Positions 43,782-52,122 of a DNA stretch of 64,000 nucleotides are shown in pieces. The position numbers and the translations under genes were made by a program. This DNA comes from Cellvibrio sp. KY-GH-1 (GTDB lineage: Bacteria; Pseudomonadota; Gammaproteobacteria; Pseudomonadales; Cellvibrionaceae): positions 5,683,501-5,747,500 of the forward strand of contig NZ_CP031728.1 of NCBI RefSeq assembly GCF_008806975.1, in the 5' to 3' direction. The notes under the pieces were generated by a model. That model saw only the letters and a list, made by a program, of their open reading frames with translations. It made no database searches and had not been told where the DNA came from. Within the stretch, counting starts at the first letter, position 1, and each line of letters begins with the position of its first letter.

Positions 43782-44075
43782 TTATTTTTGATGCTTCGCG
43801 AAGTAGGTAGCCGCCTTTTTTAGGATTTCAAGCTCCTCTGCTTGCTCGGCGAGCTGACGCTTGAGGCGTGCATTTTCAGCGGCGAGGAGCGATTCTCTTT
43901 CAACATCAGTACGGCTATTGTTGAGTGCGCTACGCCAACTGTAAATTTGACTGGCATATATGCCCAGTTTTTCGGCGGCTTCCGCTACGCTCAATCGTTC
44001 GGCCAGTTTAATGGCCTCACTTTTGAACTCGGCTGTATACTTCTTATTCTCTTTTGGGGTTGGTTTCTTGCTCAT
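43782..44075 (-). CDS. IS3-family transposase OrfA
   Basis: A 97-residue DNA-binding subunit: helix-turn-helix NKKYTAEFKSEAIKLAERLSVAEAAEKLGI followed by YSWRSALN and a leucine-zipper-like coiled coil (LLAAENARLKRQLAEQAEELEILKKAA) used for multimerisation. Ribosome site GAGGTG precedes ATG 44075. The A5 run at its stop codon is the likely frameshift site into orfB. Confidence 0.92.
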   Translation of the reverse strand: MSKKPTPKENKKYTAEFKSEAIKLAERLSVAEAAEKLGIYASQIYSWRSALNNSRTDVERESLLAAENARLKRQLAEQAEELEILKKAATYFAKHQK

Positions 44076-44137
44076 GGATCACCTCTGGAGTAAGTTTACT
44101 CAGTTTCTAAGGTGTCCGATATTCGCGGAGGGGATCA

Positions 44138-44463
44138 CTTCTACAGGGGGTGTCTAAATTGGTCACAGATGATAAAGATTTCAGAACGGTTGGTGAAATA
44201 AAGGTTTTTACTACATATGGTGACTAATAATTCGCGCTACCCGCTTTAAATTCCTATAAAAATTCCCAGTGGGGTTGCAGCCTCACTTTCGTTAGCCTCC
44301 CGCCCCAGCAATAGCCTGCGCAGGTAATTCAACCTCCTGAGTAATTTTCTTGCACGGTGATTGCAGAAAACAATCTGCTCTGCAGTTGAGTGATTTGTTG
44401 TTTTTCCAGTACTTTTTAAGAATTGGTTACAATCCAATCTATCTTTTCCTTAAGGTTAAAAAT
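44138..44463. other. Flank of the IS with possible gene remnants
   Basis: 326 bases. 44141-44226 is an open stretch ending VTDDKDFRTVGEIKVFTTYGD and a stop, possibly the severed 3' end of the interrupted secreted-protein gene. 44246-44437 has an open frame on the minus strand (RARKLLRRLNYLRRLLLGRE) that looks like a fragment of unknown origin. Neither is a confident gene. Confidence 0.3.
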
Positions 44464-44934
44464 ATGAAAGCAATTTTTACGTCGCTATTTTTGTTGCTGA
44501 TAAATACTTCCACATTGGCTTCTGAGTTCGGAAAGGGAAATGAAGAGGCTGTTCGTGTTTCTATGCATTATCTTTTGGCCAACCCGGAAAAATTTAGTGG
44601 TCAATTAGTAAGTATTACAGGGGTGTTGAATTTGGAATTCGAGTAAAATTTAATTTTCGTCGATAGTGAAAGTTTCGATTATTACATTAAGCAAAATGGT
44701 TTTTGGGTGGATGTCGATGGAAAATCCTTGGGAATTACTGATGAAATGGCTTTAGCATTAACAGGAAAAATGGTGGAGATTGAGGGAGTGTTTTATAGAC
44801 ATGTTCCCCGCATGGATAGTTGCGTTGAAAAAAATAAAAAATCGGGTACTAAATCATGCATTACTATGCGTGGTGGTCAGGCAGGAAGAATTGAAAATGT
44901 TAATTATTTGTCTGAGCGTATCAAGATGAATTGA
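44464..44934 (+). pseudogene. Secreted protein gene with an in-frame stop codon
   Basis: From ATG 44464 the frame encodes a signal peptide (MKAIFTSLFLLLINTSTLAS) and 40 more residues, meets TAA at 44644-44646, then stays open in the same frame to TGA at 44934. Read through, it gives about 156 residues: ITGVLNLEFE, stop, NLIFVDSESFDYYIKQNG, then ITDEMALALTGKMVEIEGVFYRH and two late Cys. The segment around the stop looks like an OB-like fold (strands at VSITGVL and MVEIEGVF). The continuity argues for a recent nonsense mutation or a sequencing error rather than two genes. Family unknown. Confidence 0.7.
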
Positions 44935-44951
44935 GCTTTTTGAAAGTGTTG

Positions 44952-45120
44952 TTAATCTGCTTTGCTAACATGCAACTACATATTCAACGCTTTTAGCACT
45001 TTAAGAATTATTGCAAAGCTGGGGTTTCCTTCGCCGGATAAAGCTTTACAAAGACTCTCGCATCCTATACTGCAGTCTTCCGCTAATTGTGCCACTCCCC
45101 CTGGCTGTTGTGACCGAGCA
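44952..45120 (-). pseudogene. Remnant of an addiction-module antitoxin (HigA-like putative antidote family)
   Basis: On the minus strand the frame reads GGVAQLAEDCSIGCESLCKALS then GEGNPSFAIILKVLKALNM, a TAG at 44976-44978, then LHVSKAD and a stop. This closely follows the C-terminus of small XRE-type antidote proteins (typically SRESLYKALSxxGNPxF...LKVLKALGLxLH). The N-terminal half and any toxin gene are missing and the frame is broken by the stop, so it is a decayed fragment. Confidence 0.6.
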
Positions 45121-45150
45121 CCAAGTCACCATATTTTTCTGGTGACTTGG
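45121..45150. other. Perfect 10-bp hairpin
   Basis: CCAAGTCACC (45121-45130) and GGTGACTTGG (45141-45150) around a 10-base AT-rich loop. No T-run follows on either strand. It abuts the antitoxin remnant at the point where homology ends. Confidence 0.5.
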
Positions 45151-45189
45151 GTTTGCTGGAAAATAAATTTTATTGCTGCATCAGAAAAT

Positions 45190-47061
45190 TCATTTTATAA
45201 GCGGGCGAATTGGCTTGAGCGGTTCAGTTGGAGTTATTGTGCTCCGTCTTAATAGCCCTAAACGCGAAAGGATAGTCTTCCCTGCGTGTTCCATGCAGCT
45301 TTTTACATTAGATGTATCCTGATTGTTTTGAATTGCACTCGTAGCGCAACTTTCAAAGTCGCTGCTCACCATATTCATGCATCGTTGGTGTTCTTCTGTG
45401 CGCGGAGTAAAACTATTGCACACTGTTGCATGAGCCTGATATTGATAATCGACCACCTGATTAATTTTATTAATCATAGGATCTAACCAGGAATGACAAT
45501 TTTTTTCCGCTGTGGGAATGCGGAACCCTGCGGCCAATACATTTGGCGATTCCGTATGCGCTGATACCACGGCCGGCAAACAAACTTTATCAAACGCGGC
45601 TTTCAATGCTTTTTGGCACTCTGTGCTGTGTACTTGATTTCCCTTACATCCAAAGGGGCCGGCGAACGCGGGCTGGGGAAACCACTTATTCATCCAGTGG
45701 GTTCGGGCGTCTGCTCTATTTATATCCCATTGTTCGTACGTTTTTTTGTGAAACGCCGTAAATGCAGCGCTGACAGCCATGGCGGCAGCTTTTTTCGGAT
45801 CGTAATTGACGCTAGATAATATTTCGCGCGCGGCGGCATAAATCCCGGTTGTTTTGTAATGCCAGGGTTCATCAAATGCCTTTGTTTTGGTTGCCGCTCC
45901 AAGAATACTTAAATAAACACTTTGCTTTGCATCCCAAAGTGACCAGCCACTGCTGTTGCTACGGTTAGGCAAACGCCACAGCCAGTTCGCCGTAGTCTGG
46001 TTATCGATTTCCTGAGGTAACAACGCAAATAAATCTCTGATGGCGATGTATTCTTTACTTTTTTGTTCCGCTTCGTTGCTTGCTTGTGCTCTGTGATTAT
46101 TGCACTTTGTCTTGGCGTGCTCAGGGCTAAATCTATGCATGGTGTAATATTCCACGCATTGCTGGTAAATGAGCGCCATATTCACCTTGCAACCACTTTG
46201 ATAGCAATAGTCACCCAGCGAAATCCAACTATTATATTTATTTCCCCAATCAGCCAAGCCCAAATCGGCAGTCGGTTGTAGTGCGCGTATTTCTGCCATG
46301 CTGGGTACAAAAATTCCCCAGTATCCATAATAAACCTGTGCATCAGGCGCGGGCTTGGGCTTCTTGCGCAAATCGTCAGCCACGTCACCAAGATAGTTAT
46401 AAATATCAGTGGTGTAAGTTATTGCAGTGTTGCCCCAGTCGTTAATAAACCCCAGACCGGCTTCATCTAAAAAGTTTGCGCAGGTATCGCTCGCTTGAGA
46501 TATCGCGCCACTTACAGCGCTGAGATCGGCCAACGAAACCCCTCGGTCAATAAACTCGCAGGCACATGTTACATGGCCGGTTGCTGTAGCTACGGGAGGA
46601 GGGATTTTTGTCATTTGTTGCCAGAGCACACTGGCAGCAACTTCACTATTTAACAGATTTTTCAAGGTGGTTTTTGCATTGCTATCCGGTAATACCGCAG
46701 CGAGGCCGAGGCCAAAAGGTTTCGCCACTGACTGCGTAACGGAATTCAGGCACTGCCCATTAGGTATGGATGAAGGGGATGCAATTTTTATGGCAGTAAG
46801 CGTTCCCATCGTAATTGCAAAACCGGCTTTATCGGTAGCGCTGGTGGCCAGGCATTTGCCGGCAGATGCGGGGAGTGATGCTAGAGATTCACCTTTTTGA
46901 ATCAGGTCACTTCCTATTTTGACACTTCCTTCGCCCAGGCTCTTTGCGCATGACCAGGCCTCTTTAAACGCTTTCCCTGGATCAGCCGCATAAACAGAAG
47001 CGCTAATCGCCAAGTTGATACCAAAAACAACGTACAATATTCTCGCTAATGATTTGTTCAT
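45190..47061 (-). CDS. Cysteine-rich secreted protein of unknown function
   Basis: A 623-residue protein with a clear signal peptide (to SASVYAAD, about residue 26). It contains about 20 cysteines spread along its length (WSCAKSL, GKCLATS, HVTCACEFIDRG, DTCANFL, DYCYQSGCKV, QQCVEYY, FGCKGNQ, STECQKAL, KNCHSWL, QRCMNM, FESCATS, KSCMEH), consistent with a disulfide-stabilised periplasmic or extracellular protein. Short hydrophobic patches (AGFAITMGTLTAIKI, ASVLWQQM) are not obvious membrane spans. No known domain was recognised. It ends in a basic/proline-rich tail. It stands alone in the accessory stretch. Confidence 0.65.
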   Translation of the reverse strand: MNKSLARILYVVFGINLAISASVYAADPGKAFKEAWSCAKSLGEGSVKIGSDLIQKGESLASLPASAGKCLATSATDKAGFAITMGTLTAIKIASPSSIPNGQCLNSVTQSVAKPFGLGLAAVLPDSNAKTTLKNLLNSEVAASVLWQQMTKIPPPVATATGHVTCACEFIDRGVSLADLSAVSGAISQASDTCANFLDEAGLGFINDWGNTAITYTTDIYNYLGDVADDLRKKPKPAPDAQVYYGYWGIFVPSMAEIRALQPTADLGLADWGNKYNSWISLGDYCYQSGCKVNMALIYQQCVEYYTMHRFSPEHAKTKCNNHRAQASNEAEQKSKEYIAIRDLFALLPQEIDNQTTANWLWRLPNRSNSSGWSLWDAKQSVYLSILGAATKTKAFDEPWHYKTTGIYAAAREILSSVNYDPKKAAAMAVSAAFTAFHKKTYEQWDINRADARTHWMNKWFPQPAFAGPFGCKGNQVHSTECQKALKAAFDKVCLPAVVSAHTESPNVLAAGFRIPTAEKNCHSWLDPMINKINQVVDYQYQAHATVCNSFTPRTEEHQRCMNMVSSDFESCATSAIQNNQDTSNVKSCMEHAGKTILSRLGLLRRSTITPTEPLKPIRPLIK

Positions 47062-47455
47062 AAACAGGCTCCTTTGTTCTGAATGTTTCGTTGTTACATC
47101 CTAAAACCATGCTCGATTTTTTTGCTCAATAGGGTTTGTGCCTGAGCATTACATTCGCAAAGTAATAGTATCGTTAGTGATATTCATGGGAATGGAAAAA
47201 ACTCACATGGCAATAGCGGCATTTTGCGCTGCAACCTTCTCCTCATGGGTGTAAGGAATTTGGCATTGAATTTTTTTGTCCAAAAAAGCCGTAGCAGTTA
47301 TGGCGGGTTCGCTAAAACAGTTCTGTATGAACGCTTTCGGCTAAGTACATTCTTCGCTGATATGAGATGGCAATGCAGTACATTTATCAGTTTTCGCTAT
47401 AATGCCGCCCTCCATACCCCAATACCCCAAACAACAAAAATAACCAGTGACTCCC
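47062..47455. other. Intergenic region before the MHS transporter
   Basis: 394 bases without a credible gene. The only clear element is a consensus -10 box at 47398. Confidence 0.45.
47398..47403 (+). promoter_or_regulatory. -10 box of the MHS transporter gene
   Basis: A perfect TATAAT followed by GCCGCCC, 53 bases before the preferred start codon. No good -35 is visible at the standard distance. Confidence 0.5.
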
Positions 47456-48733
47456 ATGCAAACAGCCAATACCCCGTTCCGCGTTCTTTTTGCCAGCTTG
47501 ATCGGCACTACCATTGAGTTTTTTGATTTTTATATTTATGCCACTGCTGCTGTGCTGGTATTTCCCACATTGTTTTTCCCTTCCGGTGATGCCACTACGG
47601 CGACCTTGCAATCGCTGGCGACTTTTGCCCTGGCGTTTTTTGCGCGGCCAATTGGGTCGGCGTTGTTTGGGCATTATGGGGATCGTATCGGGCGCAAGGC
47701 GACTTTGGTGGCGGCGTTGATGACTATGGGTGTGTCCACTGTGTGTATTGGCTTGTTGCCGACTTATGAAACCATCGGCATAGCTGCGACGATTTTGTTA
47801 TGCCTTTGTCGCTTTGGTCAGGGCATAGGTTTGGGTGGTGAGTGGGGTGGGGCGGTGTTGTTGGCGATTGAGAATGCGCCGGAGAACAAGCGTGCCTGGT
47901 ATGGCATGTTTCCGCAGTTGGGCGCACCCATTGGTTTTTTCTGTTCGACGGGTGTGTTTTTACTGTTAACACATAATTTAAGTGATGCAGATTTTTTCAG
48001 CTGGGGTTGGCGCATTCCATTTGTGGCGAGTGCGTTGCTGGTAATTGTTGGTTTGTATGTGCGCTTGAGCCTGGAGGAAACCCCCGCGTTTAAAGAGGCG
48101 ATTAAAACGGAAAAGCGTGTGCCTGTCCCCATGTTCGCGGTATTTACGCAGCACACAGGTGTGATGTTTCTGGGTGCGTTTTTGGCGATAGCGGCATTTG
48201 TGGTGTTTTACCTCACCACGGTATTTTCGTTGGGTTGGGGAACCAGCAAATTGGGTTATACGCGCGAGGAGTTTTTAATTCTGCAATTGTATGCTGTGTT
48301 TGCACTCGCGCTTACTATTTGTTTGTCGGCACATATTGCCGACCGGATCGGTCGCCGCGCGATGCTAATGCTTTCGGGAATTGCGGTTTTATTATTTGGT
48401 TTGTGTTTTTCAACCCTGCTCAATTCCGGGTCAGACACGGGGGTTTTAATTACCCTCGCGATAGGATTTGGGGTGATGGGGTTAACCTATGGTCCACTCG
48501 GCACAGCGCTTGCTGAAATATACCCAACAGAAGTGCGTTACACCGGGGCATCGCTCAGTTTTAATCTGGCTGGAATTATCGGTGCGTCGCTCACCCCGGC
48601 GATAGCCAGCTGGCTGGGCACGCATTACGGGTTGCCGTTTGTTGGTTATTATATTTCGGTCGCCGGGTTGTTAACCTTAGTTGCCGCGTTTGCTTTGTCC
48701 AATGCGTTAAATAAAAACGCATTACCTCAATAA
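47456..48733 (+). CDS. MFS transporter, metabolite:H+ symporter (MHS) family
   Basis: About 425 residues from ATG 47456; GTG 47447 is an alternative start three codons earlier. Twelve hydrophobic helices are expected. MHS signatures are visible: SLIGTTIEFFDFYIYATAA in helix 1, FFARPIGSALFGHYGDRIGRKATL in the helix 2-3 loop, and RFGQGIGLGGEWGGAVLLAIE in helix 4, as in ProP, ShiA and YhjE. Substrates of the family are carboxylates, betaines or proline; which applies here is not clear, with YhjE-like proteins the closest by appearance. It is transcribed alone. Confidence 0.88.
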   Translation: MQTANTPFRVLFASLIGTTIEFFDFYIYATAAVLVFPTLFFPSGDATTATLQSLATFALAFFARPIGSALFGHYGDRIGRKATLVAALMTMGVSTVCIGLLPTYETIGIAATILLCLCRFGQGIGLGGEWGGAVLLAIENAPENKRAWYGMFPQLGAPIGFFCSTGVFLLLTHNLSDADFFSWGWRIPFVASALLVIVGLYVRLSLEETPAFKEAIKTEKRVPVPMFAVFTQHTGVMFLGAFLAIAAFVVFYLTTVFSLGWGTSKLGYTREEFLILQLYAVFALALTICLSAHIADRIGRRAMLMLSGIAVLLFGLCFSTLLNSGSDTGVLITLAIGFGVMGLTYGPLGTALAEIYPTEVRYTGASLSFNLAGIIGASLTPAIASWLGTHYGLPFVGYYISVAGLLTLVAAFALSNALNKNALPQ

Positions 48734-48813
48734 GCACTGTTGTTGGCACAAGTTTGGTGCAGGCTATTGTTGTTTAGCGACCACCATAAGCATAAATAAC
48801 GAGATAAAAAGTT

Positions 48814-51105
48814 ATGGAAAAATTCGAGGCGCGTCAGTTTACCGCCCGTTACAACACCATCATGTTGTACACCTTTTTTGCGGTGTTGCTGGTGTCGGCA
48901 CTACTCATTGCTATTCAAACCATCAGTGAGGATAAATTTGAGAGAACGCAGCTGACCGATCAGTTCAAAACCGAGTCGGTGGCGATAGATAATCTACTGG
49001 TTCGGGTCACTGTGTTATTGGATATGATGCAAACCAATGCTCAGGATTTCTTCCATGACCCGCGTATGTCATCCAGTAGTTACCTGAAAAATCTGACACC
49101 AACAGCGACGGGTGGTTATGCGTTGGATCAGGTTCCCGCACCTTATTCAGCGCAGGATACCGGTAATTTAACCGGTGAAGGTGATATCGCCAGTTTTAAC
49201 CCGGATGTAACGCGTGAAGGGGCAGTAAGCTTTAATCCGGATTTGAAAAACGAAATTGAAATGGCGTTTAGCTTGAATAGTTCTTTTAAATCCACTCGCG
49301 CGAGTGTTCCCAATGCGGCCTGGGTTTACTACACCTCTAAACATAAATTTATCAATATTTATCCATGGGTGTCTTCTGCGGAATTCCGCTTTAGTGAGAA
49401 GTTATATAAAAAAGAGTTTTATACGTTGGGCGGTCCCGAGGTTAACCCCAGTAAAGGGACTTTTTGGACCTCGGTGTATCTGGATGAAGCGGGTAAGGGG
49501 GTTATGGTAACGGCCGCAAAACCCGTTTATCGCCAGCAGGAATTCCTTGGAACAGTTGCGCTGGACTTTACTCTGGAGGAATTGGGTAATTACGTAAAAG
49601 AATTTCGGCCGGGGATGGGAGCCTTGGCAATTGTCAACACACGCGGGCAGCTGCTGGCACACTCCAGTGTAACGCTTACCGATTCGTCCCGGTTTGACGA
49701 TGCGCTACCGGAAGGAATTGCCGCTGCGGATATTAGAGGAGCATGTCTCGATTTAAAATTGGTACAGCTCAGTCAGGGCTACCAATACATCTGCTATCAA
49801 TTAAAGAATGCGCCCTGGCAAGTGATTTATATTGAAAAGAAACCGCTGTTTATTACGCGCATTTTTTCGTCAATTGGCATAGTGTTTATTGTGTTGTTAG
49901 CTGCGTTGGGTATTTTGTTGTATGCGATTAAAAAAATAACTTATCGCGAATTTATTTATCCTGCGGCATCACTTGTGCGTCATATTTCAAAGCAGGGTGA
50001 AGATAAAAGTGCACCTAATCGTTTGATTCCGGCAGCATGGCAGCCCTGGTTTTTGAAAATCAGTGAAACCTTCCAGCAGAACCGCAACCTGATTAATGAA
50101 ATCAAGCAAAAAAATACCGAATTAACGGATCTTAATATTGCGCTTGAGCGCTATATGCCGAAATTTATTTTGGTGATAAGCGTGGAGCCCGGTTGTGGGG
50201 CTACCACCATTGGTAATTATTTTGCGGCGAATCTGGTGAAAACCGGAAGCGATAAAAAAACCGTCTATATGGAATATCCGGACAGTAAGCAATTGAGCGA
50301 CCGTTTTGGTTTTGATGAAGGCGCTCGGTTGTACAAACACGCGAATGGCTTTGATATCTGGAACGATTTTGATTTGGGCGATGTACCGCAAGAAGCGGAG
50401 TCGTCGCTGTTGATGACCAAGATTCTCAATCAGTATGCCAATATTGTGATGCAGGCATCCGTCAGCGGAAATGTAGACAAGTTTATTGATGTTTACCTTG
50501 AGCCCTTGTTTCGTTATACCAAAGCGATTGTCGTTATGGCGCCCAGTACTGACGGTGATGGTGAAAAAACTGCCGCTGTGGTTAAAAGTATCCAGCGCCA
50601 TGTGCGTCCGGATCAAACCACTCTTTACACATTGTTGAATCGGGTGAATGAGACGGTAGTGATGGACCCGGTGGTGGATTTTGACATTCCGTTCATAGCG
50701 GACTTGCCGGTTGTTGGTGGAACCGCGTTTAGTATTCCAGAACCAGCGTTACGCGTGGTCAGTGAAATCGTAGAGCGTATTGAGCGGGTGCATCAAATTT
50801 GTGTCTTCATACCCACCACGATCAATATCGACCAGCCATTTGATTCAACGCTCTACGTTAACCGGACTATGGTGTTTCTGGGCGAAAAATTTGGCGGTGC
50901 GACTTCTTCACAGGCAAAAGGCGTTTGGAATAGTGATAGCTCGGGCATAGTGAATGAAGTGGTACATTTAGTGGTGTCTTACACCACGGAAGATGACCTG
51001 AATCGTTTTGCCAACGAAGTGATTGACTATATAAAAGTGCTGAAAGCGGAATTGCAGCAGGACGCCATGGCACTGGAAATCAACAAAAAAATGATACTGG
51101 TATAA
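48814..51105 (+). CDS. dCache sensor fused to a degenerate MinD/TadZ-like P-loop domain
   Basis: A 763-residue membrane protein. TM1 is at about 16-38, then a 305-residue periplasmic dCache-like sensor (AWVYYTSKHKFINIYPW; GTFWTSVYLDEAGKGVMVTAAKPVY; FLGTVALDFTLEELGNYV), TM2 at about 347-372, a coiled-coil stretch (ISETFQQNRNLINEIKQKNTELTDLNIALE) and from about residue 448 a domain opening ILVISVEPGCGATTIGNYFA. This matches a deviant Walker A of the MinD/ParA class in which both lysines are replaced (Glu458, Ala463), as in TadZ/CpaE pseudo-ATPases. A later VNRVNE-like segment fits the fold. It is 3 bases upstream of a pentameric ligand-gated channel gene, so it likely forms one signalling unit with it (inference). 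Confidence 0.75.
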   Translation: MEKFEARQFTARYNTIMLYTFFAVLLVSALLIAIQTISEDKFERTQLTDQFKTESVAIDNLLVRVTVLLDMMQTNAQDFFHDPRMSSSSYLKNLTPTATGGYALDQVPAPYSAQDTGNLTGEGDIASFNPDVTREGAVSFNPDLKNEIEMAFSLNSSFKSTRASVPNAAWVYYTSKHKFINIYPWVSSAEFRFSEKLYKKEFYTLGGPEVNPSKGTFWTSVYLDEAGKGVMVTAAKPVYRQQEFLGTVALDFTLEELGNYVKEFRPGMGALAIVNTRGQLLAHSSVTLTDSSRFDDALPEGIAAADIRGACLDLKLVQLSQGYQYICYQLKNAPWQVIYIEKKPLFITRIFSSIGIVFIVLLAALGILLYAIKKITYREFIYPAASLVRHISKQGEDKSAPNRLIPAAWQPWFLKISETFQQNRNLINEIKQKNTELTDLNIALERYMPKFILVISVEPGCGATTIGNYFAANLVKTGSDKKTVYMEYPDSKQLSDRFGFDEGARLYKHANGFDIWNDFDLGDVPQEAESSLLMTKILNQYANIVMQASVSGNVDKFIDVYLEPLFRYTKAIVVMAPSTDGDGEKTAAVVKSIQRHVRPDQTTLYTLLNRVNETVVMDPVVDFDIPFIADLPVVGGTAFSIPEPALRVVSEIVERIERVHQICVFIPTTINIDQPFDSTLYVNRTMVFLGEKFGGATSSQAKGVWNSDSSGIVNEVVHLVVSYTTEDDLNRFANEVIDYIKVLKAELQQDAMALEINKKMILV

Positions 51106-51108
51106 ATC

Positions 51109-52107
51109 ATGCGGATACACACTCAGCTTATCGGGAAATTTATTGGTTGTGTTTTGTTGCTACTGGCATTTTCGGCCAGGGCGGAAGAGGTGGTTTACGA
51201 AGGAAAAAATCGGATTGAAATTCCGGTTGGAGTTTATGTGACCTCGTTGTACGCGTTGGATATCCCGGACAAAAAATTCACTGTCTCGGCCTGGATCTGG
51301 TCCACCTATGATCCAAAGCTTCTGCCTGAGGATTACAAGTTTTACAACAAAATCGAAATTACCAATGCGCGCAGCTGGTCCATTATCGATACCGAAAATT
51401 TCACCATCCAAAATGATGACGGCACCATCCACACCATGACCAAGTTTGTGGCCGATATCAATCAGGATTGGGATATTAAATATTTTCCGTTTGATCAGCA
51501 GAACGTCACTATCAATATTGAAAGCGTTGAACTGGATTCGGCCAAAATAAAATTTGTTCCCGATATGAAAAACAGCCTGCTCAGCGATAATTTAACCCTG
51601 TCTGGTTGGAGCCTGTTGCCCATTGATATTCGCGCGTTTGATTACAAATACCCGACGAATTTCGGCATCCAAAGCGGTGCGAAAGGTGTGTATCCACGGA
51701 TGTCGATTGTTATCCCCATTGAGCGGCACGGTAACCGGATTTTCTGGACTTACTTTTTAGGCTTTTTTGTGGCCTATGTGATTATCTCGTTGCTGTATTT
51801 CTTTAATGAAACCATGTTTGAAAGCCGGGTGGGGCTGATTATGTCGGCGCTCTTCGCCTGCGTGGGCAACAAATACACGGTGGATATATCCTTGCCCTCA
51901 ACCGATGTATTTACCTTGTCGGATTTGATTCAGGTCGCTTCCTTTGTGATTGTCGGTATTGGGTTGTTCAGCAGCGTGATGGTGGTGCTGTTAACCAAAA
52001 AAGGTCTTCAGCAGCTTGCGTACCGAATAGACCTTGTTGTCACCTGGGCGGTGATCATTGCCTATCCCTCGGTTATTTATTACGGCGTGTTGATGGCGCC
52101 GCAGTAG
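51109..52107 (+). CDS. Pentameric ligand-gated ion channel (Cys-loop receptor homologue)
   Basis: A 332-residue channel subunit. Signal peptide to about FSARAE; an extracellular beta-sandwich (about 26-205) with the Pro-loop DIKYFPFDQQNVTINIE that replaces the eukaryotic Cys-loop; then M1 (about 209-232), pore-lining M2 (about 239-262, ESRVGLIMSALFACVGNKY), M3 (about 268-294) and M4 (about 306-329). Architecture and length match prokaryotic channels such as GLIC and ELIC. Ligand and ion selectivity cannot be read reliably. The gene directly follows the dCache-P-loop gene, so they are translationally linked. Confidence 0.87.
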   Translation: MRIHTQLIGKFIGCVLLLLAFSARAEEVVYEGKNRIEIPVGVYVTSLYALDIPDKKFTVSAWIWSTYDPKLLPEDYKFYNKIEITNARSWSIIDTENFTIQNDDGTIHTMTKFVADINQDWDIKYFPFDQQNVTINIESVELDSAKIKFVPDMKNSLLSDNLTLSGWSLLPIDIRAFDYKYPTNFGIQSGAKGVYPRMSIVIPIERHGNRIFWTYFLGFFVAYVIISLLYFFNETMFESRVGLIMSALFACVGNKYTVDISLPSTDVFTLSDLIQVASFVIVGIGLFSSVMVVLLTKKGLQQLAYRIDLVVTWAVIIAYPSVIYYGVLMAPQ

Positions 52108-52122
52108 CGCGGGGCTGTTTAA

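Larger units (their letters stand above)
42886..44137 (-). mobile_element. IS3-family insertion sequence
   Basis: A 1252-base element. Its ends form imperfect 25-bp inverted repeats: left begins TGATCCC and continues to TCGGACA at 42910; right begins TGTCCGA at 44113 and ends GGGATCA at 44137; 19 of 25 positions match. It carries orfA and orfB in the usual overlapping arrangement. No convincing 3-5 bp target duplication is seen (flanks TTC and CTT), which suggests an old or rearranged insertion. It interrupts the 3' end of a secreted-protein gene. Confidence 0.85.
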
